Origin: an uncultured Alphaproteobacteria bacterium
GTDB lineage: Bacteria; Pseudomonadota; Alphaproteobacteria; RF32; CAG-239
NCBI GenBank assembly: GCA_934273635.1
Contig: CAKQSV010000006.1
Location: forward strand, 1-64,000
DNA: 64,000 bases
Direction of reading: 5' to 3'
Part shown: positions 8,522 through 17,314 of the stretch, in pieces
How positions within the stretch are numbered: position 1 is the stretch's first letter
Layout: each line of letters opens with the position of its first letter
Translations under genes and position numbers: made by a program
The notes under the pieces: generated by a model
The model's input: the letters and a program-made list of their open reading frames with translations, nothing else
The model's database searches: none
Told to the model about the DNA's origin: nothing

Positions 8522-10132
8522 ATGTCTAAAAAAGCGTTATTATGTGGTACGGCATTACTGTGCGGGCTGAGTATTCCCGCTCTGGCTAAATATTGTGTCA
8601 AACTCCCGTCTTGTGAAGAACTCGGCTACATTTTCCCCTACAAAGAGGGGCGCCGCTCTATTCGTTGCCCGTTTGATACCTCCAAAGTACTATACTTAGA
8701 CTATTGTCAGGCTTATGGCCTCTCCTCCAAACCGAGTGACGAAGCCGGAGCCTATCAAGAGTGTGTGGAAGAAAAAGCCGACGGCACCAAAATCAACACA
8801 GGTTATTACCGTTACACCCGTTGCAACGCCGGTTACAGCTACAAAAGCGGCACCTGCACACACTCTTGCTCTTATGATAAGGCTTACCCGCTCGACACCC
8901 CGCCGGAGCATTGCAAAACCCCGACCGCCAGTAAAGTTTTTGACGGTGAAACCTGCTATTCCGCCACCTGCAACACCTGTGAAGACGGTTATGATATGGA
9001 CTCCTCAGGTAGCTGTTGGAACTGTCAACTCAATGAAAGCGGCCCTGCCTATGGCTTATACCTCTGCGGCGAGGGAAAAACCGGCAATACGCTGAAAAAG
9101 AGCGTCACCTGCGCCGATAAAAACTTTTATGAAGAATGTCTGATTGTCGAAACCTGTTTTAACGAATACCAACCGGTAAGCACTTCGCAATGTTCAACCG
9201 GCATCATCCGCTCTTACCTCAATGACAGCAACGAATACGTCCAAAGTTGCAACACCTCCGCCGGATATGAAATTAACCAAAGTTCGGCCTGTATACGTTC
9301 TAGTGACGGCCAAAAATATTATGATGTGCAAGCATGCACCTCAGGAACCTGCTCCGGTCATGAACTCTGCATTAATGACGAAGGCGCTGACGGCGAAACG
9401 GCATGCGAGTGCGGCGGCAATAAATACTTCAAAAATTGCAAAGAAACTTGCCTATATGAATACCGCGCCGATGACAGTTGTGCCTCCGGCATTAAACATT
9501 CCCACCAATTCAGCGGAGATAACTATTTCTATGAGTGGTGTGATACTGGTAACGAACTAGACACCACCCAAGACAGTTGTGTCCGCGCCGACGGTAAAAC
9601 TTATTATGAAAGCGTAAAATCCTGCGTAGTCAATAAAGGAAAATGCGAGGGGATGCTATCTTGTTCTGCCGGCGGTGCTGACGGTGCAACCTCTTGTGAA
9701 TGCGGCGGCAACACCTATTACAGCGCCTGCAAAGAAGTCACCAAAACCTGCGATTCTGGTTACACCAAAGATTCGAGCTGTGATTCCGGAATTAAATATT
9801 TATCGGAAACAAGTAGCGGTTGGTGTTATACGACCAAAGGATATGAACTTTATGAAGACTCCAGCACCTGCACCCGCCCGAGTGATAATAAAACCCTGTA
9901 TTCTTACCCGAGAGGGTGCACCACCAGCGGCGCCACCTGCGCCGGCAAAAAACGCTGTGCATACCCCGACCCTGGGTCATTATGCAACTGCGGTGGCTAC
10001 TTATATAGCAACAACTGTCTGGTTCAGTGCAACTATGAAGAGACACCGGAAACCTGCGCAGCAAAAGGAAAATCCTTCAGCATCCGCTGCCTGACCGACA
10101 CCGCCCAGTACGGCGAATGCGTTGAGTCTTAA
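8522..10132 (+). CDS. Cysteine-rich exported repeat protein
   Basis: The 536-aa product has a signal peptide (MSKKALLCGTALLCGLSIPALA). Residues ~205-500 are three to four tandem repeats of about 95 residues. Each opens with a YxxxxxCxxGI motif (STSQCSTGIIRS, DDSCASGIKHS, DSSCDSGIKYL), has a central ADGKTYYESVKSC-like segment, and closes with a CECGGNKYFKNCKE-like knot. Cysteine content is about 12 percent. ATG 8522 follows AAGGGGAGAG. It is divergent from the other two cysteine-rich genes, which suggests one functional locus. It has no membrane anchor, so it is probably secreted or periplasmic. Unlike the other two it lacks the DUF1566-like tail. Function unknown. Confidence 0.7.
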   Translation: MSKKALLCGTALLCGLSIPALAKYCVKLPSCEELGYIFPYKEGRRSIRCPFDTSKVLYLDYCQAYGLSSKPSDEAGAYQECVEEKADGTKINTGYYRYTRCNAGYSYKSGTCTHSCSYDKAYPLDTPPEHCKTPTASKVFDGETCYSATCNTCEDGYDMDSSGSCWNCQLNESGPAYGLYLCGEGKTGNTLKKSVTCADKNFYEECLIVETCFNEYQPVSTSQCSTGIIRSYLNDSNEYVQSCNTSAGYEINQSSACIRSSDGQKYYDVQACTSGTCSGHELCINDEGADGETACECGGNKYFKNCKETCLYEYRADDSCASGIKHSHQFSGDNYFYEWCDTGNELDTTQDSCVRADGKTYYESVKSCVVNKGKCEGMLSCSAGGADGATSCECGGNTYYSACKEVTKTCDSGYTKDSSCDSGIKYLSETSSGWCYTTKGYELYEDSSTCTRPSDNKTLYSYPRGCTTSGATCAGKKRCAYPDPGSLCNCGGYLYSNNCLVQCNYEETPETCAAKGKSFSIRCLTDTAQYGECVES

Positions 10133-10161
10133 AGAAAGATATAAAGTCATTGCACCCTTAA

Positions 10162-10200
10162 CGTCATTGCGAGACCGTGGAACACGGACTCGCGATGACG
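10162..10200. repeat. Dispersed CGTCATTGCGAG repeat, palindromic copy
   Basis: CGTCATTGCGAG and its reverse complement CTCGCGATGACG (one mismatch) frame a small inner hairpin CCGTGGAACACGG, making a 39-base palindrome between convergent genes. Confidence 0.8.
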
Positions 10201-10270
10201 ACTCAGGAGAACGTGCCCTTACCTCCCGCACTTCGTCATTATGCACCCACACGCCCTCCACCTCCGCAAC

Positions 10271-10308
10271 AAAAAAATCCCGCAAGGACAAGTCCTCACG
10301 GGATTTTT
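10271..10308. terminator. Bidirectional terminator between the cysteine-rich gene and gyrA
   Basis: Arms AAAAATCCCG and CGGGATTTTT enclose AAGGACAAGTCCT, itself a small stem. The A and T tracts serve both the plus-strand gene and gyrA. Confidence 0.85.
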
Positions 10309-10327
10309 GATGACTCAAGACTGATAA

Positions 10328-13135
10328 CTATTCGTCATCGCTGAAAGTCGCAGGCTCACTGACAACTTCAACATCGTCATTATCAGCCACGCTTTCGCCC
10401 AAAACCTCACTTCCGGTCTCTTCCTCTAGTTCCTCATCATCACCGGCATCAGCGTCAAGCCAGGTGACAGAAACAACTTTTTCGTTCTCAGCCAAACGGA
10501 ACAAGATAACACCCTGCGTCTTACGTCCGGCAATACGAATATCTTTAACCGGCATACGGATAAGTTTTCCGGCATCGGTCACCATCATAATCTGGTGGTT
10601 GTCTTCAATCGGGAACGAACTTGCAATCTCTTTATTGCGCGCCGACATCTCCATATTGGCAATACCCTGCCCGCCTCGTCCGGTAACACGATATTCATAA
10701 GAAGAAGACCGCTTGCCGTAACCGGTTGTGGTTACCGATAGAATAAACTGCTCATTAGCGGCCATTTCCTTATATCTTTCCGCGCTCAGGCAAGACAAAA
10801 CACCGGTCTCTTCAGGGCTAACCTCGCAGGCATCGCCACGCTCTGCGGCAATACGCTTGATTGCGGAAGAAACACGAGCATATTCATCACGCTCTTCGGC
10901 GCTGGCGTCACTGTGCTTAAGAATAGACATAGAGATAACCTCATCGTCATCAGCCAAGCGAATACCACGAACACCTGTTGAGGCGCGTCCGGCAAACAAA
11001 CGAATATCAGACGCCGCAAAACGAATACATTTACCACTGCGAGCCGCTAACAACACGTCATCGTTTTCGGTGCAAATGCGAACATTGATGAGCTTGTCGC
11101 CTTCGTCCAACTTCATGGCAATTTTACCGTTAGACTGAACGTTTACAAAATCCATTAACGAGTTACGGCGAACATTACCCTTAGCCGTCGCAAACATAAT
11201 CGACAGATTCTGACACTCTGCCTCGTTCTCAGGCAGTTTCATAATCGTGGTAATCGTCTCCCCCTGCTCCAACGGCAACAAATTAATAAACGGCTTACCC
11301 TTAGAGGTCGGAGACCCGAGCGGCAGTTTATAAACCTTGAGTTTATAGACCAAACCCTTGGACGAGAAGAACAGCACCGGTGTATGCGTACTTGCCACAA
11401 ACAGACGGGTAACAAAATCTTCTTCCTTGGTCTGCATACCGGCGCGACCTTTGCCGCCGCGGCGTTGCGCCTTATAAGCATTGAGCGGCACACGTTTAAT
11501 ATAACCGGCCTCAGTCACAGTCACAACCATTTCTTCGCGCTGAATCAAAGACTCGATATCGGTATCATATTCAATATCCTCAATCTTGGTCAGGCGCGGG
11601 GTCGCATATTCGTCTTTAATCGCCACAAACTCGCTGCGCATAATCTCAAACAACTTCTCGCGGCTTGAGAGAATAGACAAGCATTCTTTAATCTCCTCAC
11701 CGATAGAAATCAATTCTTCGTGAATCTTATCACGTTCCAAACCGGTCAAACGTTGCAGTTTCAAATCCAAAATGGCTTTGGCCTGCGCCTCAGACAGATG
11801 ATAAGTACCGTTCTCAACCTTACGATCCGGCTCGTCAATCAACTTAACCAACGGCTCAACATCACCGGCCGGCCATGCCTTGCGCAACAAAGCGTCCTTA
11901 GCCTCTTGCGGATTCGGCGCCGAGCGGATTAACTCAATCACAGGATCAAGATTTTCCACCGCAATCGCCAAACCAACCAAAGTGTGCGCTCTATCGCGGG
12001 CTTTGTTCAGGTTAAAGATGGTGCGGCGACGGATAATTTCCTCACGAAAATCCACAAACGCGCTGATAATATCCCTCAAATTCATCATCATCGGGCGACC
12101 GTTGTTAATTGCCAACATATTCATGGCAAAACTGGTCTGCAACGGCGTAAACTTATACAGTTGGTTCAAAATAACATCGGCCTGAAAATCGCGCTTAACC
12201 TCAATCACCACTCTCACACCGTGACGATCGGACTCATCGCGAATTTCGGAAATACCTTCAACTTTCTTTTCTTTAACCAACTCGGCGATACGAGTAACCA
12301 ACGCGGCCTTATTAACCTGATATGGAATCTCGTGAATAATAATGGCCTCACGGTCTTTATGCAATTCTTCAATCGTGGTGCGAGCGCGCATCATCACCGT
12401 GCCGCGTCCGGTCAAATAGGCCTGACGAGCGCCACCTTGTCCCAAAATCAGACCACCGGTCGGAAAGTCCGGCGCCGGAACATAACGAATCAGTTCTTCG
12501 GCGGTAATATCGTGATTATCAATATAAGCGCAACACGCGTCCAAAACCTCGCCCAGATTGTGCGGCGGAATATTAGTTGCCATACCGACGGCAATACCGT
12601 TACCGCCGTTTACCAACAGATTCGGATAAGTCGCGGGCAAAACCACCGGCTCTTGCAAGCTCTCATCATAGTTAGGCATAAAGTCGACTGTGTCTTTGTC
12701 AATATCTTCAATCAGCGAGTGAGCCACTTTGGCCATACGTGCCTCGGTATAACGCATAGCGGCGGCGCTGTCACCGTCCATTGAACCAAAGTTACCCTGT
12801 CCGTCAACCAATGGCACGCGCATTGAAAACGGCTGAGCCATACGCACCATTGCCTCATAAACCGAGCTGTCACCATGCGGGTGATATTTACCGAGAACAT
12901 CACCGACGATACGAGCGGATTTACGGAACGGGCGGTTATAATCATAACCGTTCTCAAACATAGAATAGATAATACGGCGATGCACGGGCTTAAGACCGTC
13001 GCGCGCGTCCGGCAATGCACGAGAGACAATAACGCTCATGGCATAATCAAGGTATGAACGGCGCATTTCTTCCGAAATATCTACCGGCGTAATATCTTCT
13101 TTGTATTCAACAACAGAACCTATTTCTTCAGTCAC
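10328..13135 (-). CDS. gyrA: DNA gyrase subunit A
   Basis: GyrA (935 aa) forms the cleavage subunit of gyrase, which adds negative supercoils to DNA using ATP hydrolysed by GyrB. The N-terminal cleavage domain contains PDARDGLKPVHRRI and the catalytic tyrosine Y129 in AAAMRYTEARM. The quinolone-resistance region reads HPHGDSSVYEAM, with Ser90 kept and Glu94 in place of the E. coli Asp87. The C-terminal beta-pinwheel has the GyrA box QRRGGKG, needed for wrapping DNA. The last ~45 residues are a very acidic tail. Start is GTG 13135, preceded by AGGTG at six bases. It appears to be monocistronic. Confidence 0.98.
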   Translation of the reverse strand: MTEEIGSVVEYKEDITPVDISEEMRRSYLDYAMSVIVSRALPDARDGLKPVHRRIIYSMFENGYDYNRPFRKSARIVGDVLGKYHPHGDSSVYEAMVRMAQPFSMRVPLVDGQGNFGSMDGDSAAAMRYTEARMAKVAHSLIEDIDKDTVDFMPNYDESLQEPVVLPATYPNLLVNGGNGIAVGMATNIPPHNLGEVLDACCAYIDNHDITAEELIRYVPAPDFPTGGLILGQGGARQAYLTGRGTVMMRARTTIEELHKDREAIIIHEIPYQVNKAALVTRIAELVKEKKVEGISEIRDESDRHGVRVVIEVKRDFQADVILNQLYKFTPLQTSFAMNMLAINNGRPMMMNLRDIISAFVDFREEIIRRRTIFNLNKARDRAHTLVGLAIAVENLDPVIELIRSAPNPQEAKDALLRKAWPAGDVEPLVKLIDEPDRKVENGTYHLSEAQAKAILDLKLQRLTGLERDKIHEELISIGEEIKECLSILSSREKLFEIMRSEFVAIKDEYATPRLTKIEDIEYDTDIESLIQREEMVVTVTEAGYIKRVPLNAYKAQRRGGKGRAGMQTKEEDFVTRLFVASTHTPVLFFSSKGLVYKLKVYKLPLGSPTSKGKPFINLLPLEQGETITTIMKLPENEAECQNLSIMFATAKGNVRRNSLMDFVNVQSNGKIAMKLDEGDKLINVRICTENDDVLLAARSGKCIRFAASDIRLFAGRASTGVRGIRLADDDEVISMSILKHSDASAEERDEYARVSSAIKRIAAERGDACEVSPEETGVLSCLSAERYKEMAANEQFILSVTTTGYGKRSSSYEYRVTGRGGQGIANMEMSARNKEIASSFPIEDNHQIMMVTDAGKLIRMPVKDIRIAGRKTQGVILFRLAENEKVVSVTWLDADAGDDEELEEETGSEVLGESVADNDDVEVVSEPATFSDDE

Positions 13136-13237
13136 TTTAACACCTATTTATATATATTAAACTGCACAGAATATACCAAACTCGGCAGCTTAAAGAAAGT
13201 TTTATTTGACACTTATCCCCTAATGCCGACAAGCGCA

Positions 13238-13816
13238 TTAATTGCCGCCGATACCCGAAAAGCCCATAAACGCCATAGAGAGCAAACCGGCGCAAATCAG
13301 AGCTATCGGTGCTCCTTTCAAACACTCGGGCACGGCTGTTTTTTCAAGCCGCTCGCGCATGCCTGCGAACAGCACCACCGCCAGCGTAAAACCAATGGCG
13401 TTGGCAAGGCTGTAACACACGGCCGAGAGCAACCCGTAGCCTTTTTGGATGGATAATATTGCCACGCCGAGCACCGCGCAGTTGGTTGTAATCAGCGGCA
13501 AAAAAATACCCAACGCCCGATACAACGCCGGCGACGACTTTTTGAGCATAATTTCAACCATTTGCACCAAGGTGGCAATCACCAACACAAACACCACGGT
13601 TTGCATATATTCCAACCCGAGCGGCAACAACACCCGATAATAAACAATGTGCGTCACCAACGCCGACAGCGTCATCACAAACATCACCGCAAATCCCATC
13701 CCCATAGCGGTTGAGATTTTCTTAGACACACCCAAAAACGGGCATATTCCCAAAAACTGCGACAAAACAATGTTGTTGACGAATATCGCCGCCACAAAAA
13801 TCATAACATAGCTCAT
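13238..13816 (-). CDS. rnfA: Rnf complex subunit RnfA
   Basis: RnfA (192 aa) is an integral membrane subunit of the Rnf complex, which couples electron flow between ferredoxin and NAD to ion movement across the inner membrane. Six hydrophobic segments are visible. Family motifs include NNIVLSQFLGICPFLGVSKK near the N-terminus and PLITTNCAVLGVAIL in the middle; the conserved cysteines of these segments bind a [2Fe-2S] centre shared with RnfE. ATG 13816 overlaps the rnfE stop by four bases (ATGA). It is the last gene of the operon. Its mirror-image similarity to RnfE is as expected for this pair. Confidence 0.95.
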   Translation of the reverse strand: MSYVMIFVAAIFVNNIVLSQFLGICPFLGVSKKISTAMGMGFAVMFVMTLSALVTHIVYYRVLLPLGLEYMQTVVFVLVIATLVQMVEIMLKKSSPALYRALGIFLPLITTNCAVLGVAILSIQKGYGLLSAVCYSLANAIGFTLAVVLFAGMRERLEKTAVPECLKGAPIALICAGLLSMAFMGFSGIGGN

Positions 13817-14412
13817 GAGCGGCCTCCCTTAATTTTATTAAACGCCAACATCAGTCCCGCCAATGCCAAAAAAGCCCCCGGCGGCATAATAAACAGCAAT
13901 ATCGGACTACTGTTTTCTGCGGCAAAACTATACCCGAACGCCGAATATGCCCCCAAAATCTCTCGCACCAATCCCAAAGTCGTCAGACTCAGTGTAAAAC
14001 CAATTCCCATACCGACCGCGTCCAACGCCGACTGCCACACGTTGTTTTTGGCGGCAAAAGCCTCTGCCCTTCCCAAAATAATGCAGTTGACCACAATCAG
14101 CGGAATATAAATACCGAGCGCCGCGTACAAATCAGGCAAAAACGCCGCCATAAGCATATCAATAATCGTCACGCACGAAGCGATTATGACAATATAGCAC
14201 GGAATCCGCACCGTATCGGGAATAAAATTTTTGACCGATGAAATCAGCATATTAGAAAGCAACAACACAAACAAGGTTGCCGCGCCCATCCCCAAACCAT
14301 TAATCGCCGAAGTGGTCACGCCCAAAGTCGGACACATCCCCAACATCATCACAAACGTGGGATTTTCTTTGATTATGCCGCGGGTTAAATTGTCAAACGA
14401 GGTCTTATTCAT
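13813..14412 (-). CDS. rnfE: Rnf complex subunit RnfE
   Basis: RnfE (199 aa) is the membrane partner of RnfA and has the inverted-topology version of the same fold. Motifs are NPTFVMMLGMCPTLGVTTSA and PLIVVNCIILGRAEAFA, each with the cysteine expected for the intramembrane [2Fe-2S] site. Six transmembrane segments are visible. A GTG at 14415 and ATG 14412 are both possible starts; ATG is chosen because GGGGGT lies about six bases upstream. It overlaps rnfG (stop 14405) and rnfA (start 13816) by a few bases, which indicates translational coupling in the operon. Confidence 0.95.
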   Translation of the reverse strand: MNKTSFDNLTRGIIKENPTFVMMLGMCPTLGVTTSAINGLGMGAATLFVLLLSNMLISSVKNFIPDTVRIPCYIVIIASCVTIIDMLMAAFLPDLYAALGIYIPLIVVNCIILGRAEAFAAKNNVWQSALDAVGMGIGFTLSLTTLGLVREILGAYSAFGYSFAAENSSPILLFIMPPGAFLALAGLMLAFNKIKGGRS

Positions 14413-14989
14413 CACTACCCCCTGTATTGAAATTTATATAACTGCGATAGGCTTTTTTGATGGCGTCAAGCACCGCGCGCGAGCTGATTGTCGCGCCGGT
14501 CACGGCGTCAATTTCGCCGCCGTCCTGTCTGACCATAAAAGTCGCCTCGGATGGATTGCGTCCCACAATACCTTTTTGAAACGCCGGCTCATTAACCTTG
14601 CTTCCCAACCCTGGGGTTTCTTTGTGATTAATCACCTGATAGCCGCTGACTCTGCCATCCATAAAAAAGCCGACAATCACATCCATACGTCCGCCAAAAC
14701 CTTTGTTGCTAAACGTTTTCATGGCAATAGACGTAATATATCCGTCTTTGCGCGCCGGATACATGGCATGCGCCTCTTTACCGCGGCGCACCACAATTTT
14801 CTCGGCAAGCGGATTATTATCAAACTCGGCGGTAATCACCTTGCGAATACTGTTGGCAACGCGCTGTTCCTGCGCATGTTTTATCGGCTCAAACGTAATT
14901 TGCCGCACCACGGTCAAAGACGCCGAGGCTATCAGCGCGACAACCAGCATTACCGTAACAATTCGCCACACGTTTTGCGGTTTAGACAT
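14405..14989 (-). CDS. rnfG: Rnf complex subunit RnfG (FMN-carrying)
   Basis: RnfG (194 aa) has one N-terminal membrane helix (RIVTVMLVVALIASASL) and a periplasmic FMN-binding domain. The motif DAVTGATISSRAVLDAIKKA carries the threonine to which FMN is bound through a phosphodiester, a reaction done by ApbE, encoded at the head of this operon. An upstream ATG at 15037 is in frame but lies within rnfD; ATG 14989 has AGGAG eight bases upstream and gives the normal N-terminus. The start lies one base after the rnfD stop. Confidence 0.95.
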   Translation of the reverse strand: MSKPQNVWRIVTVMLVVALIASASLTVVRQITFEPIKHAQEQRVANSIRKVITAEFDNNPLAEKIVVRRGKEAHAMYPARKDGYITSIAMKTFSNKGFGGRMDVIVGFFMDGRVSGYQVINHKETPGLGSKVNEPAFQKGIVGRNPSEATFMVRQDGGEIDAVTGATISSRAVLDAIKKAYRSYINFNTGGSDE

Positions 14990-14990
14990 C

Positions 14991-15983
14991 TTACTTTCTC
15001 CTTGTGCCATAAACGTATTGCACGCAATATTTATCAATCAGCGGCACAAACGCGTTCATAATCAAAATCGCAAACGACACCCCCTCGGGATAGGCACTGA
15101 AAGCTCTGATAACATAGGTCAAAGCCCCGCAACCGGCGGCAAAAATCACCTTACCTTTAACCGTCATCGGCGAGGTTGTGTAGTCGGTTGCCATAAATAT
15201 AGCGCCCAACAGCAAACCGCCCGACATCACATGCGCCAACATCTCATAACGCGGATTAGCCGTCACCAAATAGGTCAGCCCCATCAAAAAGGCAAACGTA
15301 CCGACAAACACCACCGGAATCTGCCAACCGATGATTTTTTTGCGCAACAGCCAATAAAACCCGAGCAATAATGCGAACACCGAAACTTCGCCCATACTGC
15401 CCCCCATATTGCCCCAAAACATTTGCGCGTAACTCGGCAGCATATCCGCCGTGCTTGCCCCGCCGACTTCTGCCGCGCCGCTCAAATCAATATGTTTGAG
15501 CACATTGAGCGCTGTTGCCGAGGTTGCCGCGTCGACCTTAAAAAAATCAAGCGGCTGCGGCAGCACCCAACTGGTCATCTGCACCGGAAACGAGATAAAC
15601 AAAAACACCCGACCGACCAACGCCGGATTAAAAATATTTTTGCCAATACCGCCAAACGCCATTTTAGCCACGCCGATAGCCATAAAAGCGCCAACCATCG
15701 TCATCCAAATCGGCATAGTCGCGGGCAAATTCAACGCCAACAAAACGCCAGTCACCACCGCCGACAAATCCCAAGTATTATTTTTCAGCCGCAAAGCCCG
15801 ACTTAATAAATATTCAAACAACAAACACGATGTCACCGAAGTTGCCAGCACAATCAAAGCATTAAGCCCGAACAACAGCAACGCCACAAACATCGCCGGA
15901 AACAGCGCCACAATCACATCTCGCATAATTTTGCGCGTGTCTTGCTTGGCACTCAGGTGTGGCGTGGTAGAAATTTTCAGCAT
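14991..15983 (-). CDS. rnfD: Rnf complex subunit RnfD
   Basis: RnfD (330 aa) is a polytopic membrane subunit with eight or more hydrophobic helices, related to NqrB and RnfG-associated flavin carriers. It starts with the conserved TTPHLSAKQDTRKIMRDV and contains GGIGKNIFNPALVGRVFLF. The periplasmic loop has DAATSATAL, in the position of the family's covalent FMN threonine motif. It is three bases downstream of rnfC and one base upstream of rnfG. The family role is proton or sodium translocation with electron transfer; which ion is used here cannot be read from the sequence. Confidence 0.95.
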   Translation of the reverse strand: MLKISTTPHLSAKQDTRKIMRDVIVALFPAMFVALLLFGLNALIVLATSVTSCLLFEYLLSRALRLKNNTWDLSAVVTGVLLALNLPATMPIWMTMVGAFMAIGVAKMAFGGIGKNIFNPALVGRVFLFISFPVQMTSWVLPQPLDFFKVDAATSATALNVLKHIDLSGAAEVGGASTADMLPSYAQMFWGNMGGSMGEVSVFALLLGFYWLLRKKIIGWQIPVVFVGTFAFLMGLTYLVTANPRYEMLAHVMSGGLLLGAIFMATDYTTSPMTVKGKVIFAAGCGALTYVIRAFSAYPEGVSFAILIMNAFVPLIDKYCVQYVYGTRRK

Positions 15984-15985
15984 AA

Positions 15986-17314
15986 TTAATCCTTCTTTGT
16001 GTTTTTAGACAATTCAAATTTGCCGAGTTTGCAATAATCCAACAACGGAATTTTCGCCGGACAGGCATAGGCGCAACAGCCGCAACCGATACAGTCGGTC
16101 ACGTGCAGTTTTTTAAGTTCGCCCATTTCGTCGTCTTCAACAGCTTGACGGATGGCAAACGGCATCAAACCCATCGGACAAGCGTCAACGCATTTGGCAC
16201 AACGAATACACGCTGTCGGCTCCGGCTTGAGCGATGTTTTTTCCGCCAAAACCGTAATCCCCGATGTGGTTTTGGTGACCGGCGCGTCAAGCGAGGTTAT
16301 CGCCGTCCCCATCATCGGTCCGCCCATCAGCACTTTTCCGACTTTATCAATATTAACCTGATTAGCCTCAAGCACAAACGACACCGGCGTGCCAATACGC
16401 ACCAGATAGTTACAGGGATTCCAGTCAATATCTCCGCTAACGGTCAACACCCGCCGAAACAACGGAATATGCTTTTGCACCGCCTCATAAACGGCATAAA
16501 CCGTTCCCACGTTTTGCACCACGCACCCCACGTCAATCGGCAATTTACCGCTCGGAACTTCTTTTCCCACAATAGCGTTAATCAGCTGCTTTTCGCCGCC
16601 CATCGGATAAATGCTTTGGCACACCTGCACATTAACACCTATATAACTTTTAGTGATTTTGCTCAAAATTTCTATGGCGCGCGGCTTGTTCTCATCAATG
16701 GCAATCACTGCATTTTGAATACCCAAAATTTTGTTCAAAATACGCGCGCCGATAACAATCTGCTCGGCTTTTTCTTCCATAAGCCGACTATCCGCCGTCA
16801 GATACGGCTCGCACTCAATACCGTTAATAATCAGAATATCGGCTTTTTTACCTTCGGGAACAGCGGTTTTTATCGGAGTCGGAAAACCCGCGCCGCCCAT
16901 ACCGACCACACCGGCGCGATGTATCGCCTGTTGCAACACAGCCTTGTCTTCGGGAATCTCCCGCACAATATCCGGAGACATATCCATAAACGGCTCAAAC
17001 TCATCACCTTCGCGCCGAATAGTAATCACCGTCTCGGGATACCCCAGTCCATTGTCAATTTCTTCAATTTTTAGCACCTCACCCGAGACCGAAGACGATA
17101 CGCTGGCAGAAAAAACACCGTCAGCCTCAGCCAACAACGTACCGACCTTCACTTTATCACCGGCGGCGACTACGATTTTCGCCGGCGCGCCGATATGCTG
17201 TTTGACCGGAATATAAACTTTATCAGGCAAAGACAACTCTTCAATCTCAATTCGAGAAGAAAATTTGTGTTTATTCAAATGAATACCGCCGATAGCAAAT
17301 CTCTTAGTCTTCAT
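15986..17314 (-). CDS. rnfC: Rnf complex subunit RnfC
   Basis: RnfC (442 aa) is the soluble NADH-binding subunit. The N-terminal part contains the NQO1-like Rossmann segment (GVVGMGGAGFPTPIKTAVPE) followed by the SLBB-like region. Two [4Fe-4S] motifs lie near the C-terminus: CIRCAKCVDACPMGLMP and CIGCGCCAYACPAKIPLLDY. The gene overlaps rnfB by 11 bases. The C-terminal alanine/lysine-rich extension seen in some gammaproteobacterial RnfC proteins is absent, so the length is that of the short form. Confidence 0.96.
   Translation of the reverse strand: MKTKRFAIGGIHLNKHKFSSRIEIEELSLPDKVYIPVKQHIGAPAKIVVAAGDKVKVGTLLAEADGVFSASVSSSVSGEVLKIEEIDNGLGYPETVITIRREGDEFEPFMDMSPDIVREIPEDKAVLQQAIHRAGVVGMGGAGFPTPIKTAVPEGKKADILIINGIECEPYLTADSRLMEEKAEQIVIGARILNKILGIQNAVIAIDENKPRAIEILSKITKSYIGVNVQVCQSIYPMGGEKQLINAIVGKEVPSGKLPIDVGCVVQNVGTVYAVYEAVQKHIPLFRRVLTVSGDIDWNPCNYLVRIGTPVSFVLEANQVNIDKVGKVLMGGPMMGTAITSLDAPVTKTTSGITVLAEKTSLKPEPTACIRCAKCVDACPMGLMPFAIRQAVEDDEMGELKKLHVTDCIGCGCCAYACPAKIPLLDYCKLGKFELSKNTKKD

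Noticed and set aside
12000..12784. Long plus-strand open frames opposite gyrA, rnfC and other core genes
   Set aside because: They are shadows of highly conserved genes on the other strand, with His/Asn/Arg-rich nonsense composition.
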